Source of the DNA: Dehalococcoidales bacterium
GTDB lineage: Bacteria > Chloroflexota > Dehalococcoidia > Dehalococcoidales > UBA5760
Reading direction: 5' to 3'
Length of the DNA stretch: 41,872 nucleotides
NCBI GenBank assembly: GCA_021161775.1
Contig: JAGGZY010000022.1
Span: 1-41,872, forward strand
Shown here: positions 14,238-23,651 of the stretch, piece by piece
Layout: each line of letters begins with the position of its first letter
Numbering within the stretch: the stretch's first letter is position 1
The notes under the pieces: generated by a model
Database searches by the model: none
The model's input: only the letters and a program-made list of their open reading frames with translations
Told to the model about the DNA's origin: nothing
Program-made: the position numbers and the translations under genes

Positions 14238-14708
14238 ATGCCAAGGCGGGCTCGGGTTATTAAACGAAGATTACTTCCTGACGCTAAGTATAATAGCTTA
14301 GTGGTATCGCAGTTGATTAATAGATTGATGCTTAAGGGTAAAAAGAGCACTGCGGAGAGATTTATCTATGATGCCTTTCGTCTTATCGAGCAGCGGGAGT
14401 CGAGAGAGCCAGTGGCTGTTCTGGAAGAAGCCTTAAAAAGAGCGACCCCTCTGCTTGAGGTTAAGCCGCGCCGGGTAGGTGGGGCTACATATCAGGTACC
14501 GATAGAGGTTCAACCGGAGCGCGGTCTGTCGCTGGCATTGCGCTGGTTAGCCAAGGCAGCCAGGGCGAGAACGGGTAGATCTATGGCCGAGAGATTGGCA
14601 GCGGAGCTTAGTGATGCTGCTAAGGGGCAGGGGGTGGCGGTTAAAAGGCGTGATGATACTCATAAAATGGCTGAAGCCAATCGGGCTTTTGCTCATTATA
14701 GGTGGTAA
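14238..14708 (+). CDS. rpsG: 30S ribosomal protein S7
   Basis: S7 nucleates assembly of the 30S head and binds the 3' domain of 16S rRNA. The 156-residue protein begins PRRARVIKRRLLPDAKYNS and ends HKMAEANRAFAHYRW, both family hallmarks. An AAGGAGG 5-6 bp upstream of the ATG gives strong initiation, and it lies 14 bp after rpsL. In E. coli S7 represses its own operon by binding between rpsL and rpsG; the short gap here leaves little room for that structure. Confidence 0.98.
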   Translation: MPRRARVIKRRLLPDAKYNSLVVSQLINRLMLKGKKSTAERFIYDAFRLIEQRESREPVAVLEEALKRATPLLEVKPRRVGGATYQVPIEVQPERGLSLALRWLAKAARARTGRSMAERLAAELSDAAKGQGVAVKRRDDTHKMAEANRAFAHYRW

Positions 14709-14785
14709 TAGGATTAGTGACTAATAGTTCTGGTATTTTAGCTGAGCATTCGAAGCCTGTCAAAGGTAGGGTAGAGGATAGAGTG

Positions 14786-16860
14786 ATGTCGAGAAGTTTC
14801 CCGTTAGATTGTATACGAAATATAGCTATCATGCTCATATTGATGCTGGTAAAACTACGGTTACCGAGAGGGTGCTGTATTATACTGGGCGTACCTACAA
14901 GATTGGCGAGGTTCATGAGGGAACGGCGGTGATGGACTGGATGGAGCAGGAGAGGGCGAGAGGCATTACGATTACTGCCGCGGCTACCACCTGCTACTGG
15001 CAGGAGCATCGTATAAATATTATTGATACCCCGGGTCACGTGGATTTTACGGCTGAGGTTGAGCGTAGTCTCCGGGTGCTAGATGGTGGGGTGGTCGTCT
15101 TTGATGCTGTTGCCGGGGTAGAGGCTCAGTCAGAGGTGGTGTGGCGACAGGCTAATCGATACCATGTGCCGCGAATCTGTTTCATCAATAAGATGGATAG
15201 GATTGGGGCTGACTTTAATCGGACACTAGTGATGATTGAACAACGATTAAAGACCAATCCCTTGCCGGTGCAATTGCCGTTGGGTAGTGAAGCGTCGTTT
15301 AGGGGGGTCATTGACCTCGTGGAGAACAAGGCGTGGCATTTTGATGCCGACCCGACCTCGGAACCGCGGTTGATAGCTATTCCCGAGTCGGAGCAGGCAA
15401 GATGTAGCCAGTTTCGTGGGATGTTAATTGAAAAATTAGCTGAAGTTGATGATGATATTATGCTTGCTTATCTTAATGGCGAGGATATTACCCCCGCTGA
15501 GCTAAAACTGGCCTTAAGGAGAGCGACCCTGGCAAATAAGGTGGTGCCTATTCTCTGTGGTTCTGCGCTGCGGAATAAGGGGATTCGTCCCTTGCTTGAT
15601 GCCGTGGTGGACTATCTACCGTCGCCATTAGATATGCCGCCGATAAGGGCGACTAACACCAAGACGGGTGCTGAGATTGCCCGCTCTGCCAAGGATGATA
15701 CCCCCTTCTCAGCGCTGGCATTTAAGGTGGTTGCTGACCCCTTTATGGGGCGGTTAGTTTACCTGAGGGTATATTCGGGGGTGGTGCGAGCTGGGGTTCA
15801 GGTGCTTAATGCCACTCGGGGTAAGAAGGAGCGTATCGGGAGGCTACTATTGATGCATGCCAATCATCGTGAGGAGATAGCCGAGGCCGATACGGGGGCT
15901 ATTGTGGCGGCAATAGGGCTTAAGAATACCTTTACCGGGGATACCCTGTGTCAGGGTTCGCCTCCGATATTACTGGAGACAATTACCTTTCCCGAACCGG
16001 TAGTTTCAATTGCTATTGAGCCCAAAACCCGAGTGGATAATGATAGGATTGGGGAATCCCTCCACAAATTGGCTGAGGAGGACCCCACCTTTAAGGTGGA
16101 TTACAATAAGGAGACTGGTCAGACGGTTATCTCAGGTATGGGGGAGCTTCATCTTGAAGTGTTGGTGGGTCGGTTACTCAGTGAATTTAATGTTGGGGCT
16201 AAGGTGGGTAAGCCGTGGGTGGCCTATAAGGAAACCATAACTGTACCAGTGAAAACAGAGGGTAAATTCGCTCGACAAAGCGGAGGACATGGTCAATATG
16301 GTGATGTCTGGATTGAGCTTGAACCTATGGAGCGAGGTCGTGGCTTTCAGTTCGTTAATGCTCTGAAGGGTGGGGTAATACCCAAGCAGTATATCCCGGC
16401 GATAGAGGCGGGGATTAAGGAGGCGATGGGGACTGGGGTGGTGGCTGGCTACCCAGTGGTTGATATCAAGGTAACCCTTTATGATGGTAGTTATCATGAG
16501 GTTGACTCTTCCGATATAGCCTTTAAGATGGCGGGCTCAATAGCTCTGAAGAGCGGGGTTAATAAAGCTAACCCGGTGCTACTGGAGCCGGTGATGAAGC
16601 TGGAGATAGTCACCCCTGAGGAGTTCCTCGGGGATATAATCGGTGATATTAATTCGCGGCGAGGGCATATTGAGGCTATCGAAACCCACAGTGGAACGAA
16701 TATCATTCGTTCTCTAGTACCACTAGCAGAGATGTTTGGTTATACTACCGACCTTAGGTCATTAACTCAGGGTAGGGCTACCCATTCGATGAGATTCTAT
16801 AACTATCAGGTGTTGCCTCCGGTGTTAGCCGAGAAGATTAAGGCTACGGAGAGGAAATGA
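14786..16860 (+). CDS. fusA: Elongation factor G, with a single-base deletion near codon 17 as read
   Basis: EF-G is the GTPase that moves tRNA and mRNA through the ribosome. The true start is ATG 14786 (RBS AGAGGA), giving [16 protein letters not shown], after which the frame breaks. The remaining 680 residues ([45 protein letters not shown], and EF-G domains II-V) are in another frame, which the ORF track starts artificially at 14809. Adding one base after 14833 (ATCATG-GCTCAT in place of ATCATGCTCAT) restores [12 protein letters not shown] and a normal 691-residue EF-G. EF-G is essential, so a sequencing or assembly error, or a second fusA elsewhere, is more likely than a dead gene. Confidence 0.93.
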
Positions 16861-16905
16861 GTTATTATGGTAATTTGGCTAATTAGTCTTCTGGGGTATT
16901 AAGTT

Positions 16906-17214
16906 ATGTCCAAGCAACAGGTTCGTATTAAGTTAAAGGGCTTCGACCACAAGCTGCTTGATCTCTCGGCGCTGCAGATAGTAGAGGCGGTGGAGCGGAC
17001 AGGGGCAGTAGTCAGTGGGCCGGTGCCACTACCGACGCGGGTGGAAAAGTTCAGTGTTATTCGCTCCCCGTTTACCGATAAGGATTCTCAGGAGCAATTT
17101 GAGATTCGCACTCACAAGCGCCTGATTGATATTATCGAAACAACTTCTAAAACGGTAGATGCTCTGGCTAAGTTAAGTCTCCCTTCAGGGGTGGGTATTG
17201 ATATAAAATTATAA
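16906..17214 (+). CDS. rpsJ: 30S ribosomal protein S10
   Basis: S10 is a 30S head protein that also acts in transcription antitermination with NusB. The 102-residue sequence contains [14 protein letters not shown]-type residues at the start ([13 protein letters not shown]), [19 protein letters not shown], and [12 protein letters not shown], all characteristic. The ATG follows a weak GGGG rather than a strong RBS. It lies 45 bp after fusA, where many bacteria carry tuf; tuf is absent. Confidence 0.98.
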   Translation: MSKQQVRIKLKGFDHKLLDLSALQIVEAVERTGAVVSGPVPLPTRVEKFSVIRSPFTDKDSQEQFEIRTHKRLIDIIETTSKTVDALAKLSLPSGVGIDIKL

Positions 17215-17233
17215 GGATTATGAGAAAATAGCT

Positions 17234-17857
17234 ATGATTTCCGGGATTATCGGTAAAAAATTAGGAATGACTCAGGTGTTCAGAGATGATGGCCGGGCGG
17301 GGGCAGTAACGGCTATTGAGGCTGGTCCGTGCGCCGTGATTCAGATTAAAACAGTAGCCAGCGACGGCTATAATGCCCTTCAGCTTGGCTTTGGTAGATC
17401 AAAACGACTCAACTCGGTGAGGAAGGGGCACCTCAAGGGATTAGGTGAATTTAGGTATCTTCGGGAGTTCCGAGTGGATGATGTTGGGGATGTTCAGGTA
17501 GGTGATAAGGTCGATGTTAGCCTGTTTAAGACAGGGGATATGGTTGATGTTATCGGGGTATCCAAAGGCAAGGGTTTTGCGGGGGTGGTTAAGCGCTATC
17601 ATTTCAAGGGTGGTCCTAAGACACATGGGCAATCAGACCGGCATCGTGCCCCTGGTTCTATCGGAGCCTGCGCTTCCCCGGGCAGGGTGTTTAAGGGGAC
17701 GCGGATGGGGGGGCGTATGGGAAACCAGCGGGTTACAGTGCGTTGCCTGGAGGTGTTTACTGCTGACCCGGAGCGTAATCTGCTTTTAGTTAAGGGAGCC
17801 GTACCGGGAGCGAGAAATGGACTATTGTTAGTCAGGAAATCAACTGGGAGAGGATAG
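17234..17857 (+). CDS. rplC: 50S ribosomal protein L3
   Basis: L3 is an early-assembly protein near the peptidyl transferase centre. The 207-residue sequence starts MISGIIGKKLGMTQVF and contains FKGGPKTHGQSDRHRAPGSI and GRMGNQRVTV, the loop reaching the catalytic centre. There is an ATG start with only a weak purine stretch upstream. It lies between rpsJ (19-bp gap) and rplD (3-bp gap). Confidence 0.98.
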   Translation: MISGIIGKKLGMTQVFRDDGRAGAVTAIEAGPCAVIQIKTVASDGYNALQLGFGRSKRLNSVRKGHLKGLGEFRYLREFRVDDVGDVQVGDKVDVSLFKTGDMVDVIGVSKGKGFAGVVKRYHFKGGPKTHGQSDRHRAPGSIGACASPGRVFKGTRMGGRMGNQRVTVRCLEVFTADPERNLLLVKGAVPGARNGLLLVRKSTGRG

Positions 17858-17860
17858 TGG

Positions 17861-18508
17861 GTGCAGATTCCAGTTTATAGTGTTACCGGAGAGGTAGTGA
17901 GAAATATTGATGTTAGCGACCAGCTGTTTGGGGTGCCGTTTAACGAGGCGGTGGTGCATCAGGCGATGGTGAGACAGTGGGCAAATACTCGCCAGGGGAT
18001 AGCTAACACTAAGACCCGCGGTGAGGTTACCGGCAGTAGGCGTAAGCTATTTCGGCAGAAACACACTGGTAATGCTCGCGCTGGCAGTGCTAAATCACCG
18101 TTGCGCCGGGGGGGTGGCGTTTGTTTCGGTCCCCGCCCGAGGGATTATTCTCAGGCGATGCCGAAGAAGATGCGTCGTCTGGCGCTAAAGTGTCTGCTCT
18201 CAGTGAAAGCCAGGGATGGCGAACTGAAGGTTTTGGAATCGTTTGAATTGGAAAAGCCTAAAACCCGGGAGATGGTGGGTATTCTTGCTGCCCTGGGGAT
18301 AGCTTCATCAACCCTTATTGTGACCGGTAGCGCTGACAGTAATGTGATTAAATCGGCGCGCAATCTACCTGAGGTTAGAACATTACCTGCCGATCTGATT
18401 AATGTGGTTGATATTCTTTCGCATAAGGTGCTACTAATGACCGAGCCGGCAGTGCGTCGGGCAGAACAGTTGTGGGGGTCTAAGGTAGCTGTGAGGGAGG
18501 AACGATGA
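17861..18508 (+). CDS. rplD: 50S ribosomal protein L4
   Basis: L4 binds 23S rRNA and its loop lines the exit tunnel. In E. coli it also represses the S10 operon. The 215-residue sequence shows PFNEAVVHQAMVRQWANTRQG, TKTRGEVTGSRRKLFRQKHTGNARAG-type tunnel loop residues, and GGGVCFGPRPRDYSQAMPKKMRR. It has a GTG start after GAGAGGA and overlaps rplW by 4 bp. Confidence 0.98.
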   Translation: MQIPVYSVTGEVVRNIDVSDQLFGVPFNEAVVHQAMVRQWANTRQGIANTKTRGEVTGSRRKLFRQKHTGNARAGSAKSPLRRGGGVCFGPRPRDYSQAMPKKMRRLALKCLLSVKARDGELKVLESFELEKPKTREMVGILAALGIASSTLIVTGSADSNVIKSARNLPEVRTLPADLINVVDILSHKVLLMTEPAVRRAEQLWGSKVAVREER

Positions 18509-18789
18509 ATCCTTATCAGGTGTTACGCCGGTCGTTAATTACTGAGAAGGGGACTAACCTTCAAGCCTTGGGTAAATATGCCTTTGTGGTGACAGAGGGG
18601 GCGAATAAAGGCCAGATTAAGCAGGCGGTAGAGAAGGCATTTGAGGTTAGGGTAACCTCGGTTAATGTAATTTCGGTGCCGGGTAAGAGGCGAGCGATGG
18701 GGGGGAGACGGGTCTTAGCCCCGTCGTGGAAGAAGGCGATAGTAACCCTCCAGCCCGGTGACAGTATTCAATTCTTTGAGGGTATTTAG
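18505..18789 (+). CDS. rplW: 50S ribosomal protein L23
   Basis: L23 sits at the tunnel exit and docks trigger factor, SRP and SecYEG. The 94-residue protein has RRSLITEKGTNLQALGKYAF and AVEKAFEVRVTSVNVISVPGK. The ATG start overlaps the end of rplD, with GGGAGGAACG upstream. rplB follows after 21 bp. Confidence 0.97.
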   Translation: MNPYQVLRRSLITEKGTNLQALGKYAFVVTEGANKGQIKQAVEKAFEVRVTSVNVISVPGKRRAMGGRRVLAPSWKKAIVTLQPGDSIQFFEGI

Positions 18790-18810
18790 ATTATGAGGGG
18801 TAAAAGTTAA

Positions 18811-19641
18811 GTGGGACTGAAGATATATCGTCCGACCTCTCCCGGTAGGCGGGAGATGAGTGGGGCTACTTTTGAGGAGATAACCAAGTCTAAACCGGAA
18901 AGGGCATTGCTCCAACCACTTAGAAAACGAGGTGGACGCAATAACCAGGGGAGAATAACGGTTCGCCATCGTGGGGGGGGTGCCAAACGGAGACTTCGGG
19001 TTATTGATTTCAGACGGGATAAATTTGGTATTCCGGGAAGGGTAGCGGCGATAGAGTATGACCCTAACCGTTCGGCAAATATTGCCCTTATCTACTATGC
19101 CGATGGTGAAAAGCGTTACATACTGGCTCCATTAGGTCTTGCGGTAGGAGATACAATAAAGTCGGGTGATGATGCTGAAATAGCCGCTGGTAATACCTTA
19201 CCGCTAAGTTCGATTCCTAACGGGACAGTTATTCATAATATTGAATTAAGCAGGGGAAAAGGGGGGCAGTTGGTGCGAAGTGCTGGGGTGGTGGCGCAAC
19301 TGATGGCTAAAGAGGGTGAGTACGCTCTGGTTAGGTTACCATCCGGCGAGATGAGACGGATTCGTAGTGAGTGTTTAGCTACCATCGGACAGGTAGGAAA
19401 TCTCGACCATCGAGGTATCAAGTTGGGTAAGGCGGGCCGCAAGCGATGGCTGGGATGGCGTCCTACGGTGAGGGGTTCGGCGATGAACCCGAATGACCAT
19501 CCTCATGGTGGTGGGGAAGGAAGGTCGCCGGTAGGTATGCCCGGACCCAAAACACCTTGGGGTAAGCCGGCGTTAGGTTATAAAACCCGTAAGCCTCAAG
19601 CCTCGGACAGAATGATTGTTAAACGTCGGGGAAGTAAGTAA
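18811..19641 (+). CDS. rplB: 50S ribosomal protein L2
   Basis: L2 is needed for subunit joining and peptidyl transfer. The 276-residue length is standard. Conserved stretches include [42 protein letters not shown] and [21 protein letters not shown] with the histidine near the catalytic centre. The start is GTG; upstream purines (GAGGGGTAAAAG) give a moderate RBS. Confidence 0.98.
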   Translation: MGLKIYRPTSPGRREMSGATFEEITKSKPERALLQPLRKRGGRNNQGRITVRHRGGGAKRRLRVIDFRRDKFGIPGRVAAIEYDPNRSANIALIYYADGEKRYILAPLGLAVGDTIKSGDDAEIAAGNTLPLSSIPNGTVIHNIELSRGKGGQLVRSAGVVAQLMAKEGEYALVRLPSGEMRRIRSECLATIGQVGNLDHRGIKLGKAGRKRWLGWRPTVRGSAMNPNDHPHGGGEGRSPVGMPGPKTPWGKPALGYKTRKPQASDRMIVKRRGSK

Positions 19642-19653
19642 AGGTGGAAATAG

Positions 19654-19941
19654 ATGTCAAGGTCAACTAAAAAGGGCCCCGCGGTTGATGCTAAATTGAT
19701 GAAGAAGGTAGATGCGCTTATCCGCTCTGACCAGAAAGCAGTAATCAAGACTTGGGCACGTTCATCGACTATCCTTCCCGAAATGGTAGGGTTGACTATT
19801 GGGGTACATAACGGTAGGAGGCATGTGCCTATCTTTATCACCGAGAATATGGTGGGGCATAAGCTGGGTGAGTTTGCCTTAACCCGGACATTCAGGGGAC
19901 ATGTTGCTAGAGCTGAAAAAACCACCCAGATAAGAAGATAA
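19654..19941 (+). CDS. rpsS: 30S ribosomal protein S19
   Basis: S19 forms a head complex with S13. The 95-residue protein reads [36 protein letters not shown], and [17 protein letters not shown], all typical. It has an ATG start after AGGTGG and an 8-bp gap to rplV. Confidence 0.98.
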   Translation: MSRSTKKGPAVDAKLMKKVDALIRSDQKAVIKTWARSSTILPEMVGLTIGVHNGRRHVPIFITENMVGHKLGEFALTRTFRGHVARAEKTTQIRR

Positions 19942-19949
19942 GGGATGAT

Positions 19950-20294
19950 ATGGAAGTAAGAGCGGTAGCAAAAAATGTACGGGTAACCCCGCGTAAGTTG
20001 CGCCCCTTGGTAAATATGGTGCGGGGTAGGAAAGCGGATGAAGCATTGACTCTGCTCAGGTTTGCTCCTACGCCAAAGGCTCGGGTGCTGGCTAAGGTGA
20101 TAAAATCAGCGGTGGCTAATGCCGAGAACAATTTTCAGATGTCTTCGTATTTGAGGATTGTACATATATACGTTGACGAAGGGAAAACGGCGAAGAGGTT
20201 TTACTCTCGTTCGCGGGGGCAAGTCAGCCCTATCCTCAAGCGTTCTAGTCATATTACGGTGGTTGTCGCCGAGGAGGAAGAAATTGGGGCGTAA
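19950..20294 (+). CDS. rplV: 50S ribosomal protein L22
   Basis: L22 contacts all 23S rRNA domains, and its hairpin forms part of the exit tunnel where macrolides bind. The 114-residue sequence has VRVTPRKLRPLVNMVRGRKADEAL-type residues, KSAVANAENN, and SRSRGQVSPILKRSSHITVVV. The ATG start is 8 bp after rpsS. Its end overlaps the rpsC start by 11 bp. Confidence 0.97.
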   Translation: MEVRAVAKNVRVTPRKLRPLVNMVRGRKADEALTLLRFAPTPKARVLAKVIKSAVANAENNFQMSSYLRIVHIYVDEGKTAKRFYSRSRGQVSPILKRSSHITVVVAEEEEIGA

Positions 20295-21147
20295 GGTTCA
20301 TCCCATCGGTTTCAGGGTGGGTATTATACGAGATTGGGAAGCTAAATGGTATACTGACAAGCATTACGTGAAGTTTTTACAGGAAGACCTGAAGATTCGG
20401 CAGGCGATTGGGTCTAAGTATGCTGACGCTGGCATCTCTCTGGTGGAGATAAACCGTCAGGGGGACAGGGTGCTGGTGGATATTCATACCGCTCGCCCTG
20501 GGGTGGTTATCGGGCGAGGTGGGCAGCGGGTTGATGAGATGAGGCAGTACCTGGAAGGCCTTACCGGAGATAAGATACAGCTTAATATTAAGGAAATCAG
20601 GCAGATTGAGCTTGATGCTCACTTGGTAGCCAAGTCAGTGGCGGAGCAGCTTGAGCGTCGTATTGCTTATCGAAGAGCAATGAAACAAGCCCTCTTTCGT
20701 ACCATTCAGGCAGGGGCTAAAGGGATGAGAATTTATTGTGCCGGCAGATTGGGTGGTGCTGAGATAGCGCGTTGTGAAGTATTGCATCAGGGGCAAGTAC
20801 CCCTGCATCGGATACGAGCTGATATTGATTATGGTACCGCCGAGGCACATACCACTTTTGGTCGGATTGGGGTCAAGGTATGGATATATAAAGGAGATAT
20901 TCTCCCTGAGCTTCAGGTAGCGGAGGTTGAGGAGGTGGTACCGATGGTGGAGGTGGCGGTTAGTGAAAAGGCAGAGCTGGAACCTACCGCGGTGGCAGTT
21001 AGTGAAAAGGCAGTGTTAGCTCCAGCTGAAGAGGCAGTCAAGCCGACTGAGGAGCTGGTAGAGAAGCCAGTAAAGAAGACGATCAAGAAAATAGAGACCA
21101 AGAGTGCTACCCCTGGAGAATTGAAGGAGCCAGATGCTACAACCTAA
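20284..21147 (+). CDS. rpsC: 30S ribosomal protein S3 with an extended acidic C-terminal tail
   Basis: S3 helps form the mRNA entry channel and has helicase activity there. I placed the start at TTG 20284, giving [21 protein letters not shown], 6 bp after AGGAGG; the ORF-track start at 20158 adds 42 spurious residues. The 287-residue protein has the KH domain ([18 protein letters not shown]) and the C-terminal domain ([17 protein letters not shown]). About 75 extra residues rich in E, V, K, A and P follow, with a duplicated VAVSEKA segment. The tail is unusual in sequence but does not interrupt the core. Confidence 0.96.
   Translation: MGRKVHPIGFRVGIIRDWEAKWYTDKHYVKFLQEDLKIRQAIGSKYADAGISLVEINRQGDRVLVDIHTARPGVVIGRGGQRVDEMRQYLEGLTGDKIQLNIKEIRQIELDAHLVAKSVAEQLERRIAYRRAMKQALFRTIQAGAKGMRIYCAGRLGGAEIARCEVLHQGQVPLHRIRADIDYGTAEAHTTFGRIGVKVWIYKGDILPELQVAEVEEVVPMVEVAVSEKAELEPTAVAVSEKAVLAPAEEAVKPTEELVEKPVKKTIKKIETKSATPGELKEPDATT
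20953..21013 (+). repeat. Imperfect direct repeat within the rpsC tail
   Basis: A 22-bp unit, GTGGCGGTTAGTGAAAAGGC followed by AG, recurs 39 bp later with one mismatch. The spacing is 13 codons, so the repeat keeps frame and duplicates VAVSEKA in the S3 tail. Confidence 0.8.
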
Positions 21148-21565
21148 ACGAGTAAAATATCGTAAGTCTCACAAGGGGCATCGTCGAGGAAAGGCACAGG
21201 CGGGGAATACTGTAGTCTTTGGCGATTTTGGATTGCAGGCATTAGAGTGTGTTTGGCTTACTAGTCGTCAGATTGAGGCGGCACGGCGGGCGATGACCCG
21301 CTATGTTCGTCGTGGTGGTAAGGTGTGGATACGCATTTTCCCGGATAAACCGGTGACGACAAAGCCAGCGGAGACCCGTATGGGGTCCGGTAAGGGAGCA
21401 GTGGATCACTGGGTGGTGGTAGTTAAACCGGGGAGGATTCTGTTTGAGATGGAGGGGGTTAGTGAGGAGGTTGCCCGAGGGGCAATGCGGCTAGCCGCTT
21501 ATAAGTTGCCTATTGAAACCAGGTTTGTGACTAGAGAGGTTAGCGCGGGGGTAACGACTAAGTGA
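21134..21565 (+). CDS. rplP: 50S ribosomal protein L16
   Basis: L16 lies near the A-site finger and helps position tRNA. The 143-residue protein has [15 protein letters not shown], the arginine-rich segment [20 protein letters not shown], and [21 protein letters not shown]. The ATG overlaps the end of rpsC by 14 bp, suggesting coupled translation. Confidence 0.98.
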   Translation: MLQPKRVKYRKSHKGHRRGKAQAGNTVVFGDFGLQALECVWLTSRQIEAARRAMTRYVRRGGKVWIRIFPDKPVTTKPAETRMGSGKGAVDHWVVVVKPGRILFEMEGVSEEVARGAMRLAAYKLPIETRFVTREVSAGVTTK

Positions 21566-21583
21566 ACAGGGAGTTATTGAGAT

Positions 21584-21802
21584 TTGAAGGTTGAAGAGAT
21601 TAGGGTCCTTGGTGCTGAGGAAATAAACAAGCGATTGGATGAGGCTTATGCGAAGCTATTCAAGCTGCGTCTTCAGTCAGCGACTAAGCAATTAACCAAT
21701 CATCGAGAAATTCCACAGGCGAAGAGGAATATTTCTCGCCTCAAAACGATATTGAGAGAGAAGGAGCTAGGTATAAGGCAGGTTCAGGATTATGGAGGGT
21801 AA
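21584..21802 (+). CDS. rpmC: 50S ribosomal protein L29
   Basis: L29 sits by the tunnel exit beside L23. The 72-residue protein is mostly helical, with [27 protein letters not shown]-type residues and [17 protein letters not shown]. The start is TTG, 11 bp after AGGGAG, a long spacing. It overlaps rpsQ by 11 bp. Confidence 0.95.
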   Translation: MKVEEIRVLGAEEINKRLDEAYAKLFKLRLQSATKQLTNHREIPQAKRNISRLKTILREKELGIRQVQDYGG

Positions 21803-22073
21803 GGCTAAGGTTAGGTTGGGTCGAGTGTTAAGCAATCGGATGGATAAAACAGTGGTGGTGGGGGTGATGACATTTCGGCATCATCCGCTGTATAAGAAGA
21901 GGATTAATCGACTGACTAAGTATAAGGCTCATGATGAAAATAATGAGTGTGGTGTGGGGGATATGGTCAGGATAGTTGAGACTCGCCCTCTATCACGACA
22001 AAAGCGGTGGCGGGTGGTGGAGATAGTAACCAAGGGCGTAGTGATTGAGGTTCAGCCTAAGGAGGCAAGCTGA
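21792..22073 (+). CDS. rpsQ: 30S ribosomal protein S17
   Basis: S17 is a primary 16S rRNA-binding OB-fold protein. The 93-residue sequence shows [35 protein letters not shown] and [21 protein letters not shown]. The ATG is inside the end of rpmC. rplN follows after 22 bp. Confidence 0.97.
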   Translation: MEGKAKVRLGRVLSNRMDKTVVVGVMTFRHHPLYKKRINRLTKYKAHDENNECGVGDMVRIVETRPLSRQKRWRVVEIVTKGVVIEVQPKEAS

Positions 22074-22095
22074 AATTGCTTGGGGATAGAGAGGA

Positions 22096-22461
22096 ATGAT
22101 TCAATCAGAAACCAGACTTAAAATAGCGGATAATACCGGTGCCCGGCAGATTTTGTGTATTAACGTACCCGGGAACACTGGGAAATATGCCCGGGTAGGG
22201 GATGTTATTGTGGCTACGGTTAAGCGGGCAACCCCCGGGGGAATGGTAAAAAGGGGGGATGTAGTCAGGGCGGTTATCGTTCGTACCACCCGGCAGTATC
22301 GCCGTGGCGATGGTTCTTATATTAAGTTTGATGAGAATGCGGCGGTAATCCTTACGGATAAGGACAATCCTAAAGGAACCCGGATATTCGGGCCGGTAGC
22401 CAGAGAGTTGAGGGATAAGAATTTTACCAAGATTATATCACTAGCCCCTGAGGTATTGTGA
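22096..22461 (+). CDS. rplN: 50S ribosomal protein L14
   Basis: L14 binds 23S rRNA at the subunit interface. The 121-residue protein has [36 protein letters not shown] and [23 protein letters not shown]-type signature residues. It has an ATG start after GAGAGGA, and rplX begins 1 bp after its stop. Confidence 0.98.
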   Translation: MIQSETRLKIADNTGARQILCINVPGNTGKYARVGDVIVATVKRATPGGMVKRGDVVRAVIVRTTRQYRRGDGSYIKFDENAAVILTDKDNPKGTRIFGPVARELRDKNFTKIISLAPEVL

Positions 22462-22462
22462 G

Positions 22463-22780
22463 ATGGCGATGAAGATTAGAAAGGATGATAATGTGTTAGT
22501 TATCGCCGGCAAAGATAAGGGTAAGAAGGGTAAGGTGCGTTTCGTTTATCCTGAGGATGGATTGCTGATAGTTGAGGGGGCTAATTTTATTAAGAAACAT
22601 GCCCGACCGACGGGTCAGGCAAAGCAGGCGGGCATAATAGAGCGAGAGGCGCCAATCCATGTGTCAGATGTGATGCTGATTTGCACCCAGTGTAATCGCC
22701 CCACTCGGATTGGTTTCCGGTTTCTGGAGGATGGAAAGAAGGTTCGTATTTGCCGTTCCTGTCATGAGGTGATTGATTAG
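22463..22780 (+). CDS. rplX: 50S ribosomal protein L24 with a zinc-ribbon-like Cys4 segment
   Basis: L24 is an assembly-initiator protein with a KOW motif (DNVLVIAGKDKGKKGKVRFV). The 105-residue protein also has CTQCNRPTRIGF and RICRSCHE near its C-terminus, a CxxC pair arrangement that can bind zinc. It starts with ATG 22463; MAMKIRK leaves a second ATG two codons later as an alternative. rplE begins immediately after the stop. Confidence 0.96.
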   Translation: MAMKIRKDDNVLVIAGKDKGKKGKVRFVYPEDGLLIVEGANFIKKHARPTGQAKQAGIIEREAPIHVSDVMLICTQCNRPTRIGFRFLEDGKKVRICRSCHEVID

Positions 22781-23326
22781 ATGTCGTCGCTCAGGGAGAG
22801 ATACCGAAAAGAGGTTATCCCCAAGCTGATGAAGCTTTATGGGTATCAGAATATAATGCAGGTGCCACGGTTGGAGAAGGTGGTGCTTAATATCGGGTTG
22901 GGTAAGGAATCTATCCAGAATGCCAAGGTACTGGAGGCAGCAGAGGCTGATTTAGTGGCTATCTCAGGACAGCACCCGGTAATTACCCGAGCTAAGAAAT
23001 CTATTGCCTCGTTCAAGTTGAGGGCGGGAATGCCCATTGGGTTAAAGGTAACCCTAAGGGGAGAGCGAATGTATGATTTCTTCGATAAGCTGGTGAATGC
23101 TGTCTTGCCCCGGGTGCGTGAGTTTCAAGGGGTTCCCCGGGATGCCTTTGACAACCGGGGTAATTATACCTTAGGGCTTAAGGAGCAGATTGCCTTTCCT
23201 GAAATAGAATATGATAAGATAGACAAAGTGCGGGGGTTAGAAATTTCAATTGTGACCACCGCTAATACTGATGAGGAAGGCAGACAGTTACTCGGGTTGT
23301 TAGGAATGCCTTTCAGTATGGATTGA
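22781..23326 (+). CDS. rplE: 50S ribosomal protein L5
   Basis: L5 binds 5S rRNA in the central protuberance. The 181-residue protein has [35 protein letters not shown] and [20 protein letters not shown], diagnostic for the family. The ATG directly follows the rplX stop, with the RBS (GAGGTGA) inside rplX. Confidence 0.98.
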   Translation: MSSLRERYRKEVIPKLMKLYGYQNIMQVPRLEKVVLNIGLGKESIQNAKVLEAAEADLVAISGQHPVITRAKKSIASFKLRAGMPIGLKVTLRGERMYDFFDKLVNAVLPRVREFQGVPRDAFDNRGNYTLGLKEQIAFPEIEYDKIDKVRGLEISIVTTANTDEEGRQLLGLLGMPFSMD

Positions 23327-23339
23327 GTAAGGGATGTAG

Positions 23340-23525
23340 ATGGCTAAAAAATCAATGATTGTGAAATCACAGCGTACCCCTAAGCATCAGGTACAGCAAC
23401 GCAATCGGTGTTACTTGTGTGGTCGGCCTCGTGCCTATATGCGTCGGTTTGGCTTGTGTCGTATCTGTTTTCGCAAATTTGCTCTGGCTGGCCAGATCCC
23501 CGGGGTGAGAAAATCGAGCTGGTAA
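23340..23525 (+). CDS. rpsZ: 30S ribosomal protein S14, zinc-binding (type Z)
   Basis: This is the short, 61-residue, zinc-binding S14. The four cysteines are in CYLCG and CRICF, and the end [17 protein letters not shown] is typical. It sits in the 30S head. The ATG is preceded by AAGGGATG, 13 bp after rplE. An unusually long 126-bp gap follows before rpsH. Confidence 0.97.
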   Translation: MAKKSMIVKSQRTPKHQVQQRNRCYLCGRPRAYMRRFGLCRICFRKFALAGQIPGVRKSSW

Positions 23526-23651
23526 CTGGTAGAGGCATTGCCTCACTGAAAGCTGGGTTTGGCTCCGCTGGATGAGGCTAAGAGGGAACTTAACCGAGAT
23601 TTTTAGGTTTAATTAAATGTTATATGATAGGTATAAACTGAGGAGGTATTG
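23526..23651 (+). other. Gap between rpsZ and rpsH: small hairpin and AT-rich stretch
   Basis: This is the longest gap inside the spc part of the superoperon. It has a short inverted repeat GAGGC-ATT-GCCTC (23533-23545), then an AT-rich run (TTTAATTAAATGTTATATG) and TATAAA before the rpsH RBS AGGAGG. It could be an internal promoter or processing site; no convincing -35/-10 pair stands out. Confidence 0.4.

Noticed and set aside
14713-14725. Palindrome ATTAGT-G-ACTAAT between rpsG and fusA
   Set aside because: It is short and AT-rich, likely by chance; no evidence of function.
14809-14840. EF-G start at 14809 as given in the ORF track ([14 protein letters not shown])
   Set aside because: The first residues are out-of-frame sequence; the RBS and the conserved N-terminus place the start at 14786.
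14831-14840. Programmed frameshifting in fusA
   Set aside because: No slippery heptamer or downstream stimulator is evident, and EF-G genes are not known to need recoding; a sequence error is simpler.
14702-14932. Separate 76-residue plus-strand ORF upstream of EF-G
   Set aside because: Its middle is the real EF-G N-terminus ([16 protein letters not shown]) in the shifted frame; the rest is noise, so it is merged into fusA.
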